Shown: positions 54,458 through 63,522 of the stretch, piece by piece
Position numbering within the stretch: position 1 is the stretch's first letter
Layout: every line of letters begins with the position of its first letter
Assembly: GCF_000011365.1 (NCBI RefSeq)
Contig: NC_004463.1
Span: forward strand, 496,001 to 560,000
Direction: 5' to 3'
Length of the DNA: 64,000 nt
From: Bradyrhizobium diazoefficiens USDA 110
Lineage (GTDB): Bacteria; Pseudomonadota; Alphaproteobacteria; Rhizobiales; Xanthobacteraceae
The notes under the pieces: generated by a model
Databases searched by the model: none
Told to the model about the DNA's origin: nothing
Seen by the model: only the letters and a program-made list of their open reading frames with translations
Position numbers and translations under genes: made by a program

Positions 54458-56293
54458 ATGGCCAACGAGACGAATGGCAAGGGCAACGGCGCTCCCGCCA
54501 CCAACGGAAAAGCCTATCCCATCGAAGACCACACCTATGACGTCGTCGTGGTCGGCGCCGGCGGCGCGGGACTGCGCGCCGTGGTCGGCTGCAGCGAGGC
54601 GGGCCTGCGCACGGCCTGCATCACCAAGGTGTTTCCGACCCGCTCGCACACGGTCGCGGCGCAAGGCGGCATCTCCGCCTCGCTCGGCAACATGCACAAG
54701 GACGACTGGCGCTGGCACATGTACGACACCGTGAAGGGGTCGGACTGGCTGGGCGACCAGGACGCGATCGAATACATGGTGCGCAACGCGCCCGACGCGG
54801 TCTACGAGCTCGAACATTGGGGCGTGCCGTTCTCGCGCACCGAGGACGGCAAGATCTACCAGCGCCCGTTTGGCGGCATGACGTTGGACTTCGGCAAGGG
54901 TCAGGCGCAGCGCACCTGCGCCGCCGCGGACCGCACCGGCCATGCCATGCTGCACACGATGTACGGCCAGTCGCTGCGTCACGCGGCCGAATTCTTCATC
55001 GAGTTCTTCGCCATCGACCTGATCATGGACGACCAGGGCACCTGCCGCGGCGTCATCGCGCTCAAGCTCGATGACGGCACGCTGCATCGCTTCCGCGCCC
55101 AGACCGTGATTCTCGCGACCGGCGGCTACGGCCGCGCCTATGCCTCCTGCACCTCGGCGCACACCTGCACCGGCGACGGCGGCGGCATGGTGCTGCGCGC
55201 CGGCCTGCCGATGCAGGACATGGAGTTTGTGCAGTTCCATCCGACCGGCATCTACGGCTCGGGCTGTCTCGTCACCGAAGGCGCGCGCGGCGAAGGCGGC
55301 TATCTCGTCAACTCCGAGGGCGAGCGCTTCATGGAGCGCTACGCGCCGTCGGCCAAGGACCTCGCATCGCGCGACGTCGTCTCGCGCGCGATGACCATCG
55401 AGATCCGTGAAGGGCGCGGCGTCGGCAAGAAGAAGGACCACATCTTCCTTCATCTCGACCATCTCGATCCCGCGGTGCTGGCCGAGCGCCTGCCGGGCAT
55501 CTCCGAATCCGCGAAGATCTTCGCCAATGTCGACGTGACGCGCGAGCCGATCCCGATCGTGCCGACCGTGCACTACAACATGGGCGGCATCCCGACGAAC
55601 TATCACGGCGAAGTGCTGACCAAGAAGGACGGCGACGACAACGCCGTCATCCCCGGCCTGATGGCGATCGGCGAAGCGGCCTGCGTCTCCGTGCACGGCG
55701 CCAACCGTCTCGGCTCCAACTCGCTGATCGACCTCGTGGTGTTCGGCCGCGCCGCCGCGCTGCGGCTGGCCGAGAAGCTCACGCCCAACGCCAAGCAGCC
55801 CGAGCTGCCGGCGAACTCCGCCGAGCTCGCGCTCGGCCGCCTCGATCATTACCGCTACGCCTCCGGCGGCACGCCGACCGCAAAGCTGCGCGAAGGCATG
55901 CAGCACGTGATGCAGAGCAACTGCGCCGTGTTCCGCACCGGCGAAGTCCTGAGCGAAGGCCAGAACCTGATCGAGAAGGTCCACAGCGGCATCACCGACA
56001 TCGCCGTGTCCGACCGCTCGCTGGTGTGGAATTCGGACCTCGTCGAGACGCTGGAGTTCGACAATCTGATCGCGCAGGCGGTGGTGACGATGAACTCGGC
56101 CGCCAACCGCACCGAGAGCCGCGGCGCCCACGCCCGCGAGGATTTTTCCGAGCGCGACGACAAGAACTGGATGAAGCACACGCTGGCCTGGCTGGACGAT
56201 GCCGGCAAGGTCAAGATCGAGTATCGCCCGGTTCACGACTACACCATGACCAACGACGTGCAGTACATCCCGCCCAAGGCGCGCGTGTACTGA
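54458..56293 (+). CDS. sdhA: Succinate dehydrogenase flavoprotein subunit
   Basis: Catalytic FAD subunit of complex II. The 611-residue product shows the dinucleotide-binding [17 protein letters not shown], the covalent FAD histidine in [42 protein letters not shown], and the active-site [16 protein letters not shown] and [18 protein letters not shown] blocks. The C-terminus with [22 protein letters not shown] is complete. A family-B palindrome occupies most of the 102-base gap to sdhB. Confidence 0.97.
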   Translation: MANETNGKGNGAPATNGKAYPIEDHTYDVVVVGAGGAGLRAVVGCSEAGLRTACITKVFPTRSHTVAAQGGISASLGNMHKDDWRWHMYDTVKGSDWLGDQDAIEYMVRNAPDAVYELEHWGVPFSRTEDGKIYQRPFGGMTLDFGKGQAQRTCAAADRTGHAMLHTMYGQSLRHAAEFFIEFFAIDLIMDDQGTCRGVIALKLDDGTLHRFRAQTVILATGGYGRAYASCTSAHTCTGDGGGMVLRAGLPMQDMEFVQFHPTGIYGSGCLVTEGARGEGGYLVNSEGERFMERYAPSAKDLASRDVVSRAMTIEIREGRGVGKKKDHIFLHLDHLDPAVLAERLPGISESAKIFANVDVTREPIPIVPTVHYNMGGIPTNYHGEVLTKKDGDDNAVIPGLMAIGEAACVSVHGANRLGSNSLIDLVVFGRAAALRLAEKLTPNAKQPELPANSAELALGRLDHYRYASGGTPTAKLREGMQHVMQSNCAVFRTGEVLSEGQNLIEKVHSGITDIAVSDRSLVWNSDLVETLEFDNLIAQAVVTMNSAANRTESRGAHAREDFSERDDKNWMKHTLAWLDDAGKVKIEYRPVHDYTMTNDVQYIPPKARVY

Positions 56294-56306
56294 TCGAACA
56301 GTAGCC

Positions 56307-56381
56307 GTCATTCCGGGGCGATGCATCGACCCCGGAATCTCGAGATTCCGGGTCTGGTCCTTCGGACCATCCCGGAATGAC
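56307..56381. repeat. Intergenic palindrome, family B, copy 8, inside the sdh operon
   Basis: GTCATTCCGGGGCGATG / CATCCCGGAATGAC ends with an inner GGAATCTCGAGATTCC hairpin, almost identical in interior to copy 4 at 33486. It lies between sdhA and sdhB. Confidence 0.92.
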
Positions 56382-56395
56382 GAAAGGTTAGAGCA

Positions 56396-57178
56396 ATGGT
56401 TGAATTCGCACTTCCGAAGAACTCCAAGATCACCGGCGGCAAGACCTGGCCGAAGCCCGCGGGCGCGACTGACGTTCGCGAATTCCGCGTCTATCGCTGG
56501 AATCCGGACGACGGCAAGAATCCGAGCGTCGACACCTACTACGTCGACACCAATGATTGCGGTCCGATGGTGCTGGACGGCCTGATCTGGATCAAGAACA
56601 ACATCGACCCGTCGCTGACCTTCCGCCGCTCCTGCCGCGAAGGCGTCTGCGGCTCCTGCGCCATGAACATCGACGGCCAGAACACGCTGGCCTGCACCCG
56701 CTCGATGCACGACGTGAAGGACGGCGCGGTGAAGATCAATCCGCTGCCGCACCAGCCGGTCGTGAAGGACCTGGTTCCCGACCTCACCAATTTCTACGCG
56801 CAGTATGCCTCCGTCGAGCCGTGGCTGAAGACGACCTCGCCGACGCCGCAGAAGGAATGGCGCCAGAGCCACGAGGACCGCGAGAAGCTCGACGGCCTCT
56901 ACGAGTGCATCCTCTGCGCCTGCTGCTCGACCTCGTGCCCGAGCTATTGGTGGAACAGCGACCGCTATCTCGGCCCCGCCGCGCTGCTCCAGGCCAACCG
57001 CTGGGTCTCCGATTCGCGGGACGAGGCGACCGGCGAGCGGCTCGACAATCTCGAGGACCCGTTCCGGCTCTACCGCTGCCACACCATCATGAACTGCGCC
57101 AAGGCCTGCCCGAAGGGCCTCAACCCGGCGGAAGCCATCGCCGAGCTCAAGCTCAAGATGGTCGAACGGCAGATCTAG
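56396..57178 (+). CDS. sdhB: Succinate dehydrogenase iron-sulfur subunit
   Basis: Electron-transfer subunit of complex II. The 260-residue product carries the [2Fe-2S] motif [18 protein letters not shown] plus LACTR, the [4Fe-4S] motif [16 protein letters not shown], and the [3Fe-4S]/[4Fe-4S] region [17 protein letters not shown]. Start ATG 56396, 14 bases after a palindromic repeat that would be transcribed with the operon. A GC hairpin follows the stop. Confidence 0.97.
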   Translation: MVEFALPKNSKITGGKTWPKPAGATDVREFRVYRWNPDDGKNPSVDTYYVDTNDCGPMVLDGLIWIKNNIDPSLTFRRSCREGVCGSCAMNIDGQNTLACTRSMHDVKDGAVKINPLPHQPVVKDLVPDLTNFYAQYASVEPWLKTTSPTPQKEWRQSHEDREKLDGLYECILCACCSTSCPSYWWNSDRYLGPAALLQANRWVSDSRDEATGERLDNLEDPFRLYRCHTIMNCAKACPKGLNPAEAIAELKLKMVERQI

Positions 57179-57197
57179 ACCTGATTCATGCATCGAT

Positions 57198-57218
57198 CCC
57201 CGGCCGAAATGGCCGGGG
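57198..57218 (+). terminator. GC hairpin after sdhB (weak terminator)
   Basis: CCCCGGCC / GGCCGGGG with a five-base loop, 20 bases past the sdhB stop, but followed by CCTGC rather than T residues. Termination may be Rho-assisted. Confidence 0.55.
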
Positions 57219-57369
57219 CCTGCTACGGCCAGCGTCAATTTGAGTAGATTTTTCCGCCAACCCGCGCCGCGGGCGATTATCTGGAATTGCAACCACCGGT
57301 TCCGGTCATAAGCGGCTTCCTTCCCAGCGGGAAATTCAGTTAAGCTCGGGTCCAGGGACCGGAGCGACT

Positions 57370-59523
57370 GTGCAGGGTGCGCAACGCAATTCGCTGAAGC
57401 TGTTGCAGTGGATGATGGCGGCATCCCTGGCATTGCCGATTGCCCTGTTCGCGATCGCCGCCACGATCTCCTACACATCGACCAAAGATATCGCCGACCG
57501 CGAGATCGAGCGCACCCTCGACGTCGCGCATGAGCACGCGCTCAAGGTGTTCGAGACCATCGACCGCAGCCTTGCCGAGCTCAACGAGGTCGTGCGCGGC
57601 CTCCCCGACGACCTCATCCGCGCGCGCGAACCGGCGCTGCACCGCCGCCTGAAGCGGCTGGCCGATTCGCTGCCGCAGCTCAAATCGGCCTGGATCTTCG
57701 ATGCGAACGGAAAGGCGCTGGTCAACAGCCTCGCCTCGCCGCCGCCGGAGCTGAGCTTCGCGGACCGCGACTACTTCTACGCCCATGTCGACCAGGCCAT
57801 CGGCACGTTCATCGGCATGCCCCTGACGCCGCGTCCGCCCTATCAGGGTGCGCGCTTCTTCGGGATGAGCCGCCGCCGCGACTCCGACGACGGCAGCTTC
57901 ATCGGCGTGATCCAGGCCTCCGTCCTGCCGGAATATTTCGAGAGCTTCTACGCCAGGATCGGCTCCGATCCCGGTAGCTTCTTCGCGATGGGTCGCGCCG
58001 ACGGCGTGGTGCTGGCGCATTTTCCGCGGCTCGACCGCGACCTCCGGCTTGATCCAGGCGGGCCGGTCGGCCGCCAGATCGCCGCGCACCCCGCGCACGG
58101 GCTCATGACCATCGCGTGGCCGTCAGACGGGATCGAGCGCCGGCTCGGCTACAGGCGCATCGCCGAATATCCGATCTATGTCAGCGCGGGGCTCGAGACC
58201 TCGGCCATCCGCGCGCGCTGGCTCGCCACAATGGGCCAGCATCTCGTGTTCGGCGTTCCCGCGACCGCACTGCTGTTCCTGCTGCTCGCGTTCGCCTTCC
58301 GGCGCACCCAGCATCTCCAGACCGAAGCCGCAAAGCGGCGCGAGGCCGAGGAGGCGCTCAAGCACAGCCAGCGCCTGGAGGCGCTGGGCCAGCTCACCGG
58401 CGGCGTCGCACACGACTTCAACAATCTGCTGACCGTGATCCGCGCCTCCGTCGACCTCTTGAACCGGCCGCAACTGACGGAGGAGCGGCGGCAGCGCTAC
58501 ATGACCGCGATCGCGGATGCGGTCGCGCGCGCCGCCAGGCTGACGTCGCAGCTCCTCGCCTTCGCGCGGCGCCAGACCCTGAAACCGGAGGTGTTCGACG
58601 TCGGCGAGCGGATGCAGTCGCTGCACGACATGCTCGCCACCTTGCTGGGACCCGCGATCGAGATCGCGACACAGCTGCCGGCCGAGCCGTGCCTCGTCAA
58701 TGCCGATGCCAGCCAGTTCGAGACGGCGCTGATCAACATGGCGACCAATGCGCGCGATGCCATGCAGGGCAAGGGCCGGATCAGCTTCAAGGTCGAGGTG
58801 GCGACGACCGTTCCGGACACACTGGCGCATCTTCCGGGCGGTCATATCCCTGACAGCAATGGCTTCGTCTGCGTCGTCGTCAGCGATACCGGAATCGGCA
58901 TTCCGGCCGCGCGCCTCGGGCGCATCTTCGAGCCGTTCTTCACCACCAAGCAGGTCGGCCACGGGACGGGTCTTGGCCTTTCCCAGGTGTTTGGCTTTGC
59001 CCGGCAATCCGGCGGCGAGGTGACGGTCACGAGCGAAGTCGGCCAGGGCAGCACCTTCTCGCTCTATTTGCCGCGCGTGCCGGCGGACTTGCTGCCGCAG
59101 CAGCAGGCGCCGAACACCGCACCGGCGCTGCCGGGCAGCGGCATGTCGGTGCTGGTGGTCGAGGACAATATCGAGCTCGCCAATTTCGCCGCCGATGGAC
59201 TGACCGAGCTCGGCTACAGCATCACCCTGGTCGACAACGCCGCCGACGCGCTCGCCGAGCTGGTCGTGGACACGGATCGTTTCGACGTCGTGTTCTCCGA
59301 TGTGGTCATGCCCGGCATGACCGGGCTCGAGCTGGCGCGGGCGATCCGCGATCGCGGCATCGGCGCACCGGTCGTGCTGACCACCGGCTACAGCGAGGCG
59401 CTGGCGCAGGACGGCAGCGACGGTTTCGAACTCGTGCAAAAGCCCTATTCGATCGAGGAGCTGTCGCAGATCCTCCACAGAGCCGCGCGGCGGCGGCGGG
59501 TACGCGGTGGCGCGGCCGAATAG
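57370..59523 (+). CDS. Hybrid sensor histidine kinase/response regulator with periplasmic Cache domain
   Basis: Membrane-bound two-component sensor. The 717-residue product (GTG start) has a helix at about 14-36, a periplasmic double-Cache-like region (about 40-285, with FADRDYFYAHVDQAIGTFIGMPL), a second helix (about 291-311), a short coiled linker, HisKA with His348 (GGVAHDFNNLL), the HATPase N box (NMATNARDAM), G1 box (SDTGIGIP) and TGLGLSQVFG. A C-terminal receiver follows with phosphoacceptor Asp644 (FSDVVMPGMTG). The HDFNN H-box belongs to the HWE-unrelated, NtrB-like-to-hybrid group common in rhizobia. No separate response regulator is adjacent. Ligand unknown. Confidence 0.9.
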   Translation: MQGAQRNSLKLLQWMMAASLALPIALFAIAATISYTSTKDIADREIERTLDVAHEHALKVFETIDRSLAELNEVVRGLPDDLIRAREPALHRRLKRLADSLPQLKSAWIFDANGKALVNSLASPPPELSFADRDYFYAHVDQAIGTFIGMPLTPRPPYQGARFFGMSRRRDSDDGSFIGVIQASVLPEYFESFYARIGSDPGSFFAMGRADGVVLAHFPRLDRDLRLDPGGPVGRQIAAHPAHGLMTIAWPSDGIERRLGYRRIAEYPIYVSAGLETSAIRARWLATMGQHLVFGVPATALLFLLLAFAFRRTQHLQTEAAKRREAEEALKHSQRLEALGQLTGGVAHDFNNLLTVIRASVDLLNRPQLTEERRQRYMTAIADAVARAARLTSQLLAFARRQTLKPEVFDVGERMQSLHDMLATLLGPAIEIATQLPAEPCLVNADASQFETALINMATNARDAMQGKGRISFKVEVATTVPDTLAHLPGGHIPDSNGFVCVVVSDTGIGIPAARLGRIFEPFFTTKQVGHGTGLGLSQVFGFARQSGGEVTVTSEVGQGSTFSLYLPRVPADLLPQQQAPNTAPALPGSGMSVLVVEDNIELANFAADGLTELGYSITLVDNAADALAELVVDTDRFDVVFSDVVMPGMTGLELARAIRDRGIGAPVVLTTGYSEALAQDGSDGFELVQKPYSIEELSQILHRAARRRRVRGGAAE

Positions 59524-59575
59524 CCCGGCCTCGGAACCGCTGGGAACCGACTGATTTCCCTTGCGTTGTCCGGCC

Positions 59576-61534
59576 ATGCAAAAACCGGCCGGGAAGCGCG
59601 AACAGGGCAAGAAGCCGCCCATCATCGAAATCGAGGGCGAGACTGGCGAGGACGTGGCTCCGCCCCCGCCCGAGGAGCTCGAACCCGATCCCGAGCTGTC
59701 ACCTGAGGAGGCCGAGCAGGCGCGCAAGGATTATCTGCTGACCCGCTTCTGGATCAGCGCGCGCGGCTTCTGGGGCCGCAACGGCGATCGCCTCGCCTGG
59801 CCGTTCTCGATCGGCCTCGGCATGCTGATCGTCCTCACCGTCGCCTTCCAGTACGGCATCAATGTCTGGAATCGCGCGATCTTCGACGCCATCGAGAAGC
59901 GCGATGCGACCAGCGTGTTTCATCTCACCGCGGTGTTCGTGCCGCTCGCGATCGGCAGCATCGTGCTCGGCGTGGCCCAGGTGTTCGCGCGGATGGGCAT
60001 CCAGCGGCGCTGGCGGGCCTGGCTCACGGCGAGCGTGCTGACGCGCTGGCTCGCCAACGGGCGCTACTACCAGCTCAACCTCGTCGGCGGCGACCACAAG
60101 AATCCCGAATACCGGATCGCGGAGGATCTGCGCATCGCGACCGATTCGCCGGTCGATTTCCTCGCCGGCGTCACCTCGGCACTGCTGTCGGCGGTGACCT
60201 TCATCGTGGTGCTCTGGACCATCGGCGGCGCGCTCACGATCGCGCTGGGTGGATCGACCATCACCATTCCCGGCTTCCTCGTGATCGCCGCGATCCTCTA
60301 CGCCGCGATCGCATCGAGCTCGATCGTGGTGATCGGCCGCCGATTCGTGCAGATCTCCGAAGACAAGAACCAGGCCGAGGCCGATTTCCGCTACACCCTG
60401 ACGCGCGTGCGCGAGAACGGCGAGAGCATCGCGCTGCTCGGCGGCGAGGAGGAGGAGCGCGGCGGCATCGACCGCAATTTCACCAACGTGCTGCGGCAAT
60501 GGGCGCGGCTCGCCGGCCAGCACATGCGCACCACGCTGGTGTCGCAGGGATCGAACCTCGTTGCACCGGTGGTGCCTCTGCTGCTCTGCGCGCCCAAATT
60601 CCTCGACGGCAGCATGACGCTCGGACAGGTGATGCAGGCGGCCTCCGCCTTCACCATCGTGCAGGGCGCGTTCGGCTGGCTGGTCGACAATTATCCGAGG
60701 CTGGCCGACTGGAACGCCTGCGCGCGCCGCATCGCCTCGCTGATGATGTCGCTGGACGGCCTCGAGCGCGCCGAGCAGGGCGACGGCATCGGCCGCATCA
60801 AGCGCGGCGAGACCAGCAACGAGGCGATGCTGGAGCTGAACGACCTCTCGGTCACGCTCGACGACGGCACCGCCGTGGTCGGCGAGACCGAGGTGGTGAT
60901 CGAGCCCGGCGAGCGCCTGCTGGTCGCCGGCGAATCCGGCACCGGCAAGAGCACGCTGGTGCGCGCCATTGCGGGGCTGTGGCCGTGGGGCGGCGGCAGC
61001 GTCAATTTCCATCCCGACCGGCGACTGTTCATGCTGCCGCAGCGGCCTTACGTGCCCTCCGGATCCCTGCGCCGCGCCGTCGCCTATCCCGGGGCCGAAG
61101 ACGACTGGACCGTCGACGAAATCGGAGAAGCCTTGCACAAGGTCGGCCTCGACCATCTCAAGGAGAAGATCGAGGAGGAAGGACCGTGGGACCAGACGCT
61201 GTCCGGCGGCGAGAAGCAGCGCCTCGCCTTCGCGCGGCTCCTGCTGCACAACCCCGACATCGTCGTCCTGGACGAGGCGACCTCGGCGCTCGACGAGAAG
61301 AGCCAGGACAAGATGATGAAGATGGTCACCGACGCGCTGCCGAAGGCGACCATCGTCAGCGTCGCGCACCGCGTCGAGCTGGAAGCCTTCCACAGCCGCA
61401 AGATCGTGCTGGAGCGGCGCAAGGGCGGCGCCAAGCTCGTCAGCGACATCGACCTGATCCCGCGCAAGGGCCGGCGCAGGCTGCTCGGCCGCTTCCTGCG
61501 CCCGCGCAGGCCAGCGCCGACAAGGGCGGCGTGA
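59576..61534 (+). CDS. ABC transporter, fused permease-ATPase (SbmA/BacA-like YddA type)
   Basis: Inner-membrane ABC half-transporter of the ABC_membrane_2 (SbmA/BacA, peroxisomal ABCD) group. The 652-residue product has an acidic Pro-rich N-terminus (about 1-50), a permease part with helices between about 72 and 380 including FQYGINVWNRAIFDAIEKRD and GGDHKNPEYRIAEDLR, both typical, and an ATPase with GESGTGKST (452-460), LSGGEKQRLAFARLL and IVVLDEATSALDE. Unlike SbmA/BacA it retains its own ATPase. Related proteins handle peptides, acyl-CoA or very-long-chain fatty acids. TTG 59561 is an alternative start. It is 52 bases after the sensor kinase. Confidence 0.88.
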   Translation: MQKPAGKREQGKKPPIIEIEGETGEDVAPPPPEELEPDPELSPEEAEQARKDYLLTRFWISARGFWGRNGDRLAWPFSIGLGMLIVLTVAFQYGINVWNRAIFDAIEKRDATSVFHLTAVFVPLAIGSIVLGVAQVFARMGIQRRWRAWLTASVLTRWLANGRYYQLNLVGGDHKNPEYRIAEDLRIATDSPVDFLAGVTSALLSAVTFIVVLWTIGGALTIALGGSTITIPGFLVIAAILYAAIASSSIVVIGRRFVQISEDKNQAEADFRYTLTRVRENGESIALLGGEEEERGGIDRNFTNVLRQWARLAGQHMRTTLVSQGSNLVAPVVPLLLCAPKFLDGSMTLGQVMQAASAFTIVQGAFGWLVDNYPRLADWNACARRIASLMMSLDGLERAEQGDGIGRIKRGETSNEAMLELNDLSVTLDDGTAVVGETEVVIEPGERLLVAGESGTGKSTLVRAIAGLWPWGGGSVNFHPDRRLFMLPQRPYVPSGSLRRAVAYPGAEDDWTVDEIGEALHKVGLDHLKEKIEEEGPWDQTLSGGEKQRLAFARLLLHNPDIVVLDEATSALDEKSQDKMMKMVTDALPKATIVSVAHRVELEAFHSRKIVLERRKGGAKLVSDIDLIPRKGRRRLLGRFLRPRRPAPTRAA

Positions 61535-61552
61535 AGCGCTTCTCTCTCCCTC

Positions 61553-61702
61553 GTCGTCCCGGACAAGCGCAGCGAAGCGGAGCGCCGATCCGGGACCCAT
61601 ACCCACAGGGAGAGATTTGGCGAAGACTCGGAGTGGGAGTTTGGCGTCACGACTCCTCCCTGGGGTTACGGGTCCCGGGCTCGCTTCGCGCCCCGGGACG
61701 AC
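61553..61702. repeat. Intergenic palindrome, family C, copy 5
   Basis: GTCGTCCCGGACAAGCGCAGCGAAGCG... at the left and GCTTCGCGCCCCGGGACGAC at the right; inner ACCCATACCCACAGGGA / CCCTGGGGTTACGGGT; the shared TTTGGCGAAGACTCGG module near 61617. Confidence 0.9.
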
Positions 61703-61741
61703 ACCGGTGATCGAGCGTTGGAGTCCCCGGCAAAACCGGCT

Positions 61742-62599
61742 ATGCATGCGCCGCTTGCAACGAGGACCACCTGCTTGACGACCGACAACGCCCCTTCGTC
61801 CGCGCCGTTCGGCACGTTTGCGCCGAATGCGGCGCAGGCCGCGATCATTCGCCTCGCGACGCAATCGGGGCTGAAGCGCGGCGCGTTCCGGCCCTGGCTG
61901 TCGCGGCTGGTCAATCTGCTGCGCGGCGGTCCGGTCGACGTGCAGTATCAGGGCGCCTCGTTCCGCTTCTACCACCAGGGCAGCGCGACCGAGCGCGGCG
62001 CGCTGTTCAACCCCGACTACAATCTCGACGAGCTCGACTTCCTGCGCCAGCATACCCCGGCGGGCGGCGTGTTCGTGGACGTCGGCGCCAATGTCGGCAC
62101 GTTTGCCCTGGTGATGGCGCGGCAGGTCGGGCCCGCAGGCAAGGTGATCGCGATCGAGCCGCATCCGCTGACCTTCGGACGTCTCTCCTTCAACCACGCC
62201 GCCTCGAAAGCGACGCAGGTCCGCCTGGTGCAGGCCGCAGCAGGCGACAGCGACGGCGAGCTGATGATCGAGAGCGGCGGCGGCAATCTCGGTGCCACCC
62301 ACGTCGTCACCGGCACGGCCAGCGCCGATGCGATCAAGGTCCCGTCGCTGCGCTTGATGCGCATTCTCGACGAGGCCGGCGTCACGCAGGTCGACGCGCT
62401 CAAGATCGACGTCGAAGGCTTCGAGGACCGCGTGCTGACCGGCTTCTTCCGCGACGCGCCGCAAGCGCTGTGGCCACGCGCGGTGGTGATCGAGCATCTG
62501 TCACAAAAGGAATGGCAGCAGGATTGTATTGCCGACATGGTCGCGCGCGGCTTTGCGATCGCACGCAAGACACGAAGCAATACGTTCCTGTCACGCTGA
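61742..62599 (+). CDS. FkbM-family SAM-dependent methyltransferase
   Basis: Class I methyltransferase of the FkbM family, usually O-methylating sugars of surface polysaccharides or natural products. The 285-residue product has an N-terminal region without a signal peptide, the AdoMet loop GVFVDVGANVGTFALVMA (about residues 114-131), the acidic IAIEPHPLTF strand and the late DALKIDVEGFEDRVLTGF motif that defines the family. ATG 61742 is used; TTG 61775 is an alternative. Next to an SbmA-like transporter and a VOC protein, with no polysaccharide cluster visible. Confidence 0.87.
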   Translation: MHAPLATRTTCLTTDNAPSSAPFGTFAPNAAQAAIIRLATQSGLKRGAFRPWLSRLVNLLRGGPVDVQYQGASFRFYHQGSATERGALFNPDYNLDELDFLRQHTPAGGVFVDVGANVGTFALVMARQVGPAGKVIAIEPHPLTFGRLSFNHAASKATQVRLVQAAAGDSDGELMIESGGGNLGATHVVTGTASADAIKVPSLRLMRILDEAGVTQVDALKIDVEGFEDRVLTGFFRDAPQALWPRAVVIEHLSQKEWQQDCIADMVARGFAIARKTRSNTFLSR

Positions 62600-62623
62600 C
62601 AGGGGCGAACAACGGAGGTTGCG

Positions 62624-63010
62624 ATGATCGACCATTTGGGTTTCTCCGTCTCCGACTATGAGCGCGCGAAAGCGTTCTATGCCAAGGCGCTGGCGCCGCT
62701 CGGCTACAGCCTCATCATGGAGGTCACGGCGGAGCAGACCGGCCACGATCCGGCCGCCGGCTTCGGTGCCGACGGCAAGCCGGATTTCTGGATTGGCGGC
62801 GAAGGCGCCATGAACAAGCCGGTGCATGTCGCGATCGCGGCAAAGGACCGCGCCACGGTCGACGCCTTCTACAAGGCGGCAATCGCGGCCGGTGGTCGCG
62901 ACAACGGACCGCCCGGCATCCGTCCGCACTATCATCCGAACTATTACGGCGCCTTCGTGCGGGACCCCGACGGCCATAACATCGAAGCCGTCTGTCACGC
63001 GCCCGAATAG
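62624..63010 (+). CDS. VOC family (glyoxalase/bleomycin-resistance fold) protein
   Basis: Small cytosolic metalloprotein-fold enzyme or binding protein. The 128-residue product has two beta-alpha-beta-beta-beta modules, opening with MIDHLGFSVSDYERAKAFYAKALAPLGYSLIM and ending with YYGAFVRDPDGHNIEAVCHAPE, with candidate metal ligands His4, His66-like region (PVHVAIAAKDRATVDAFY) and Glu near the C-terminus. It starts 24 bases after the FkbM stop and is probably co-transcribed with it. Substrate unknown. Confidence 0.9.
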   Translation: MIDHLGFSVSDYERAKAFYAKALAPLGYSLIMEVTAEQTGHDPAAGFGADGKPDFWIGGEGAMNKPVHVAIAAKDRATVDAFYKAAIAAGGRDNGPPGIRPHYHPNYYGAFVRDPDGHNIEAVCHAPE

Positions 63011-63084
63011 GCGCGCCCCGCGACGACGCGGCAAGGAACATCGGCGCGGCATCGCCGTTGTTGTCCTCTGGACAACCGAACTCG

Positions 63085-63336
63085 ATGATGCCGATGCCGA
63101 TCGAACCGCCCGAGATTCCACCGGCAACACCGGGGACTCCCACCGAGCCGCCGCCTGGAATTCCGCCGGGCAATCCTCAGCCCGAAATCACGCCGCCGGT
63201 GCACGAGCCCGGCGAATCACCGCGGCCCGACGAATTGCCGGGCCGCATGCCTGAAGAGATTCCAACGCGCGGGCCGAACGGGCCGCTCACTCCCGGTCCT
63301 GCGACGGACGCAACTCCGCGGCGGGATCACATATGA
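63085..63336 (+). CDS. Proline-rich small protein of unknown function
   Basis: Not recognised as a named family. From ATG 63085 the product has 83 residues, about one third proline with Glu, Gly and Thr (PIEPPEIPPATPGTP, PPPGIPPGNPQPEITPPVHEP, RPDELPGRMPEEIPTRGP), presumably disordered, without signal peptide. The non-random PEIPP/PGIPP periodicity and its codon pattern support translation. A TTG at 63058 would add nine residues. Confidence 0.55.
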   Translation: MMPMPIEPPEIPPATPGTPTEPPPGIPPGNPQPEITPPVHEPGESPRPDELPGRMPEEIPTRGPNGPLTPGPATDATPRRDHI

Positions 63337-63522
63337 GGCGAACCATCGCATGTGAGGCGATTGCAACCCACGCCTGAATGCGCAATGAACGTCGGCATAA
63401 TGAGGTGATTTGCGTGCAGAAATAAATCGGGCCGCGCCCGCTTTGCTCGCCACAATGCGGCCTAACGCGTAGCTGTTCATCCCACCACTTCGTCAAAGAA
63501 CCTTCCGGGGAAGTTCACCACT

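Noticed and set aside
54440..57478. 1012-codon minus-strand frame opposite sdhD-sdhA-sdhB
   Set aside because: Antisense to three securely identified genes and running through an intergenic palindrome; composition artefact.
59699..62497. 932-codon minus-strand frame opposite the ABC transporter and FkbM genes
   Set aside because: Covers two real genes and a repeat on the other strand; no motif and His/Arg/Asp-heavy composition typical of antisense frames.
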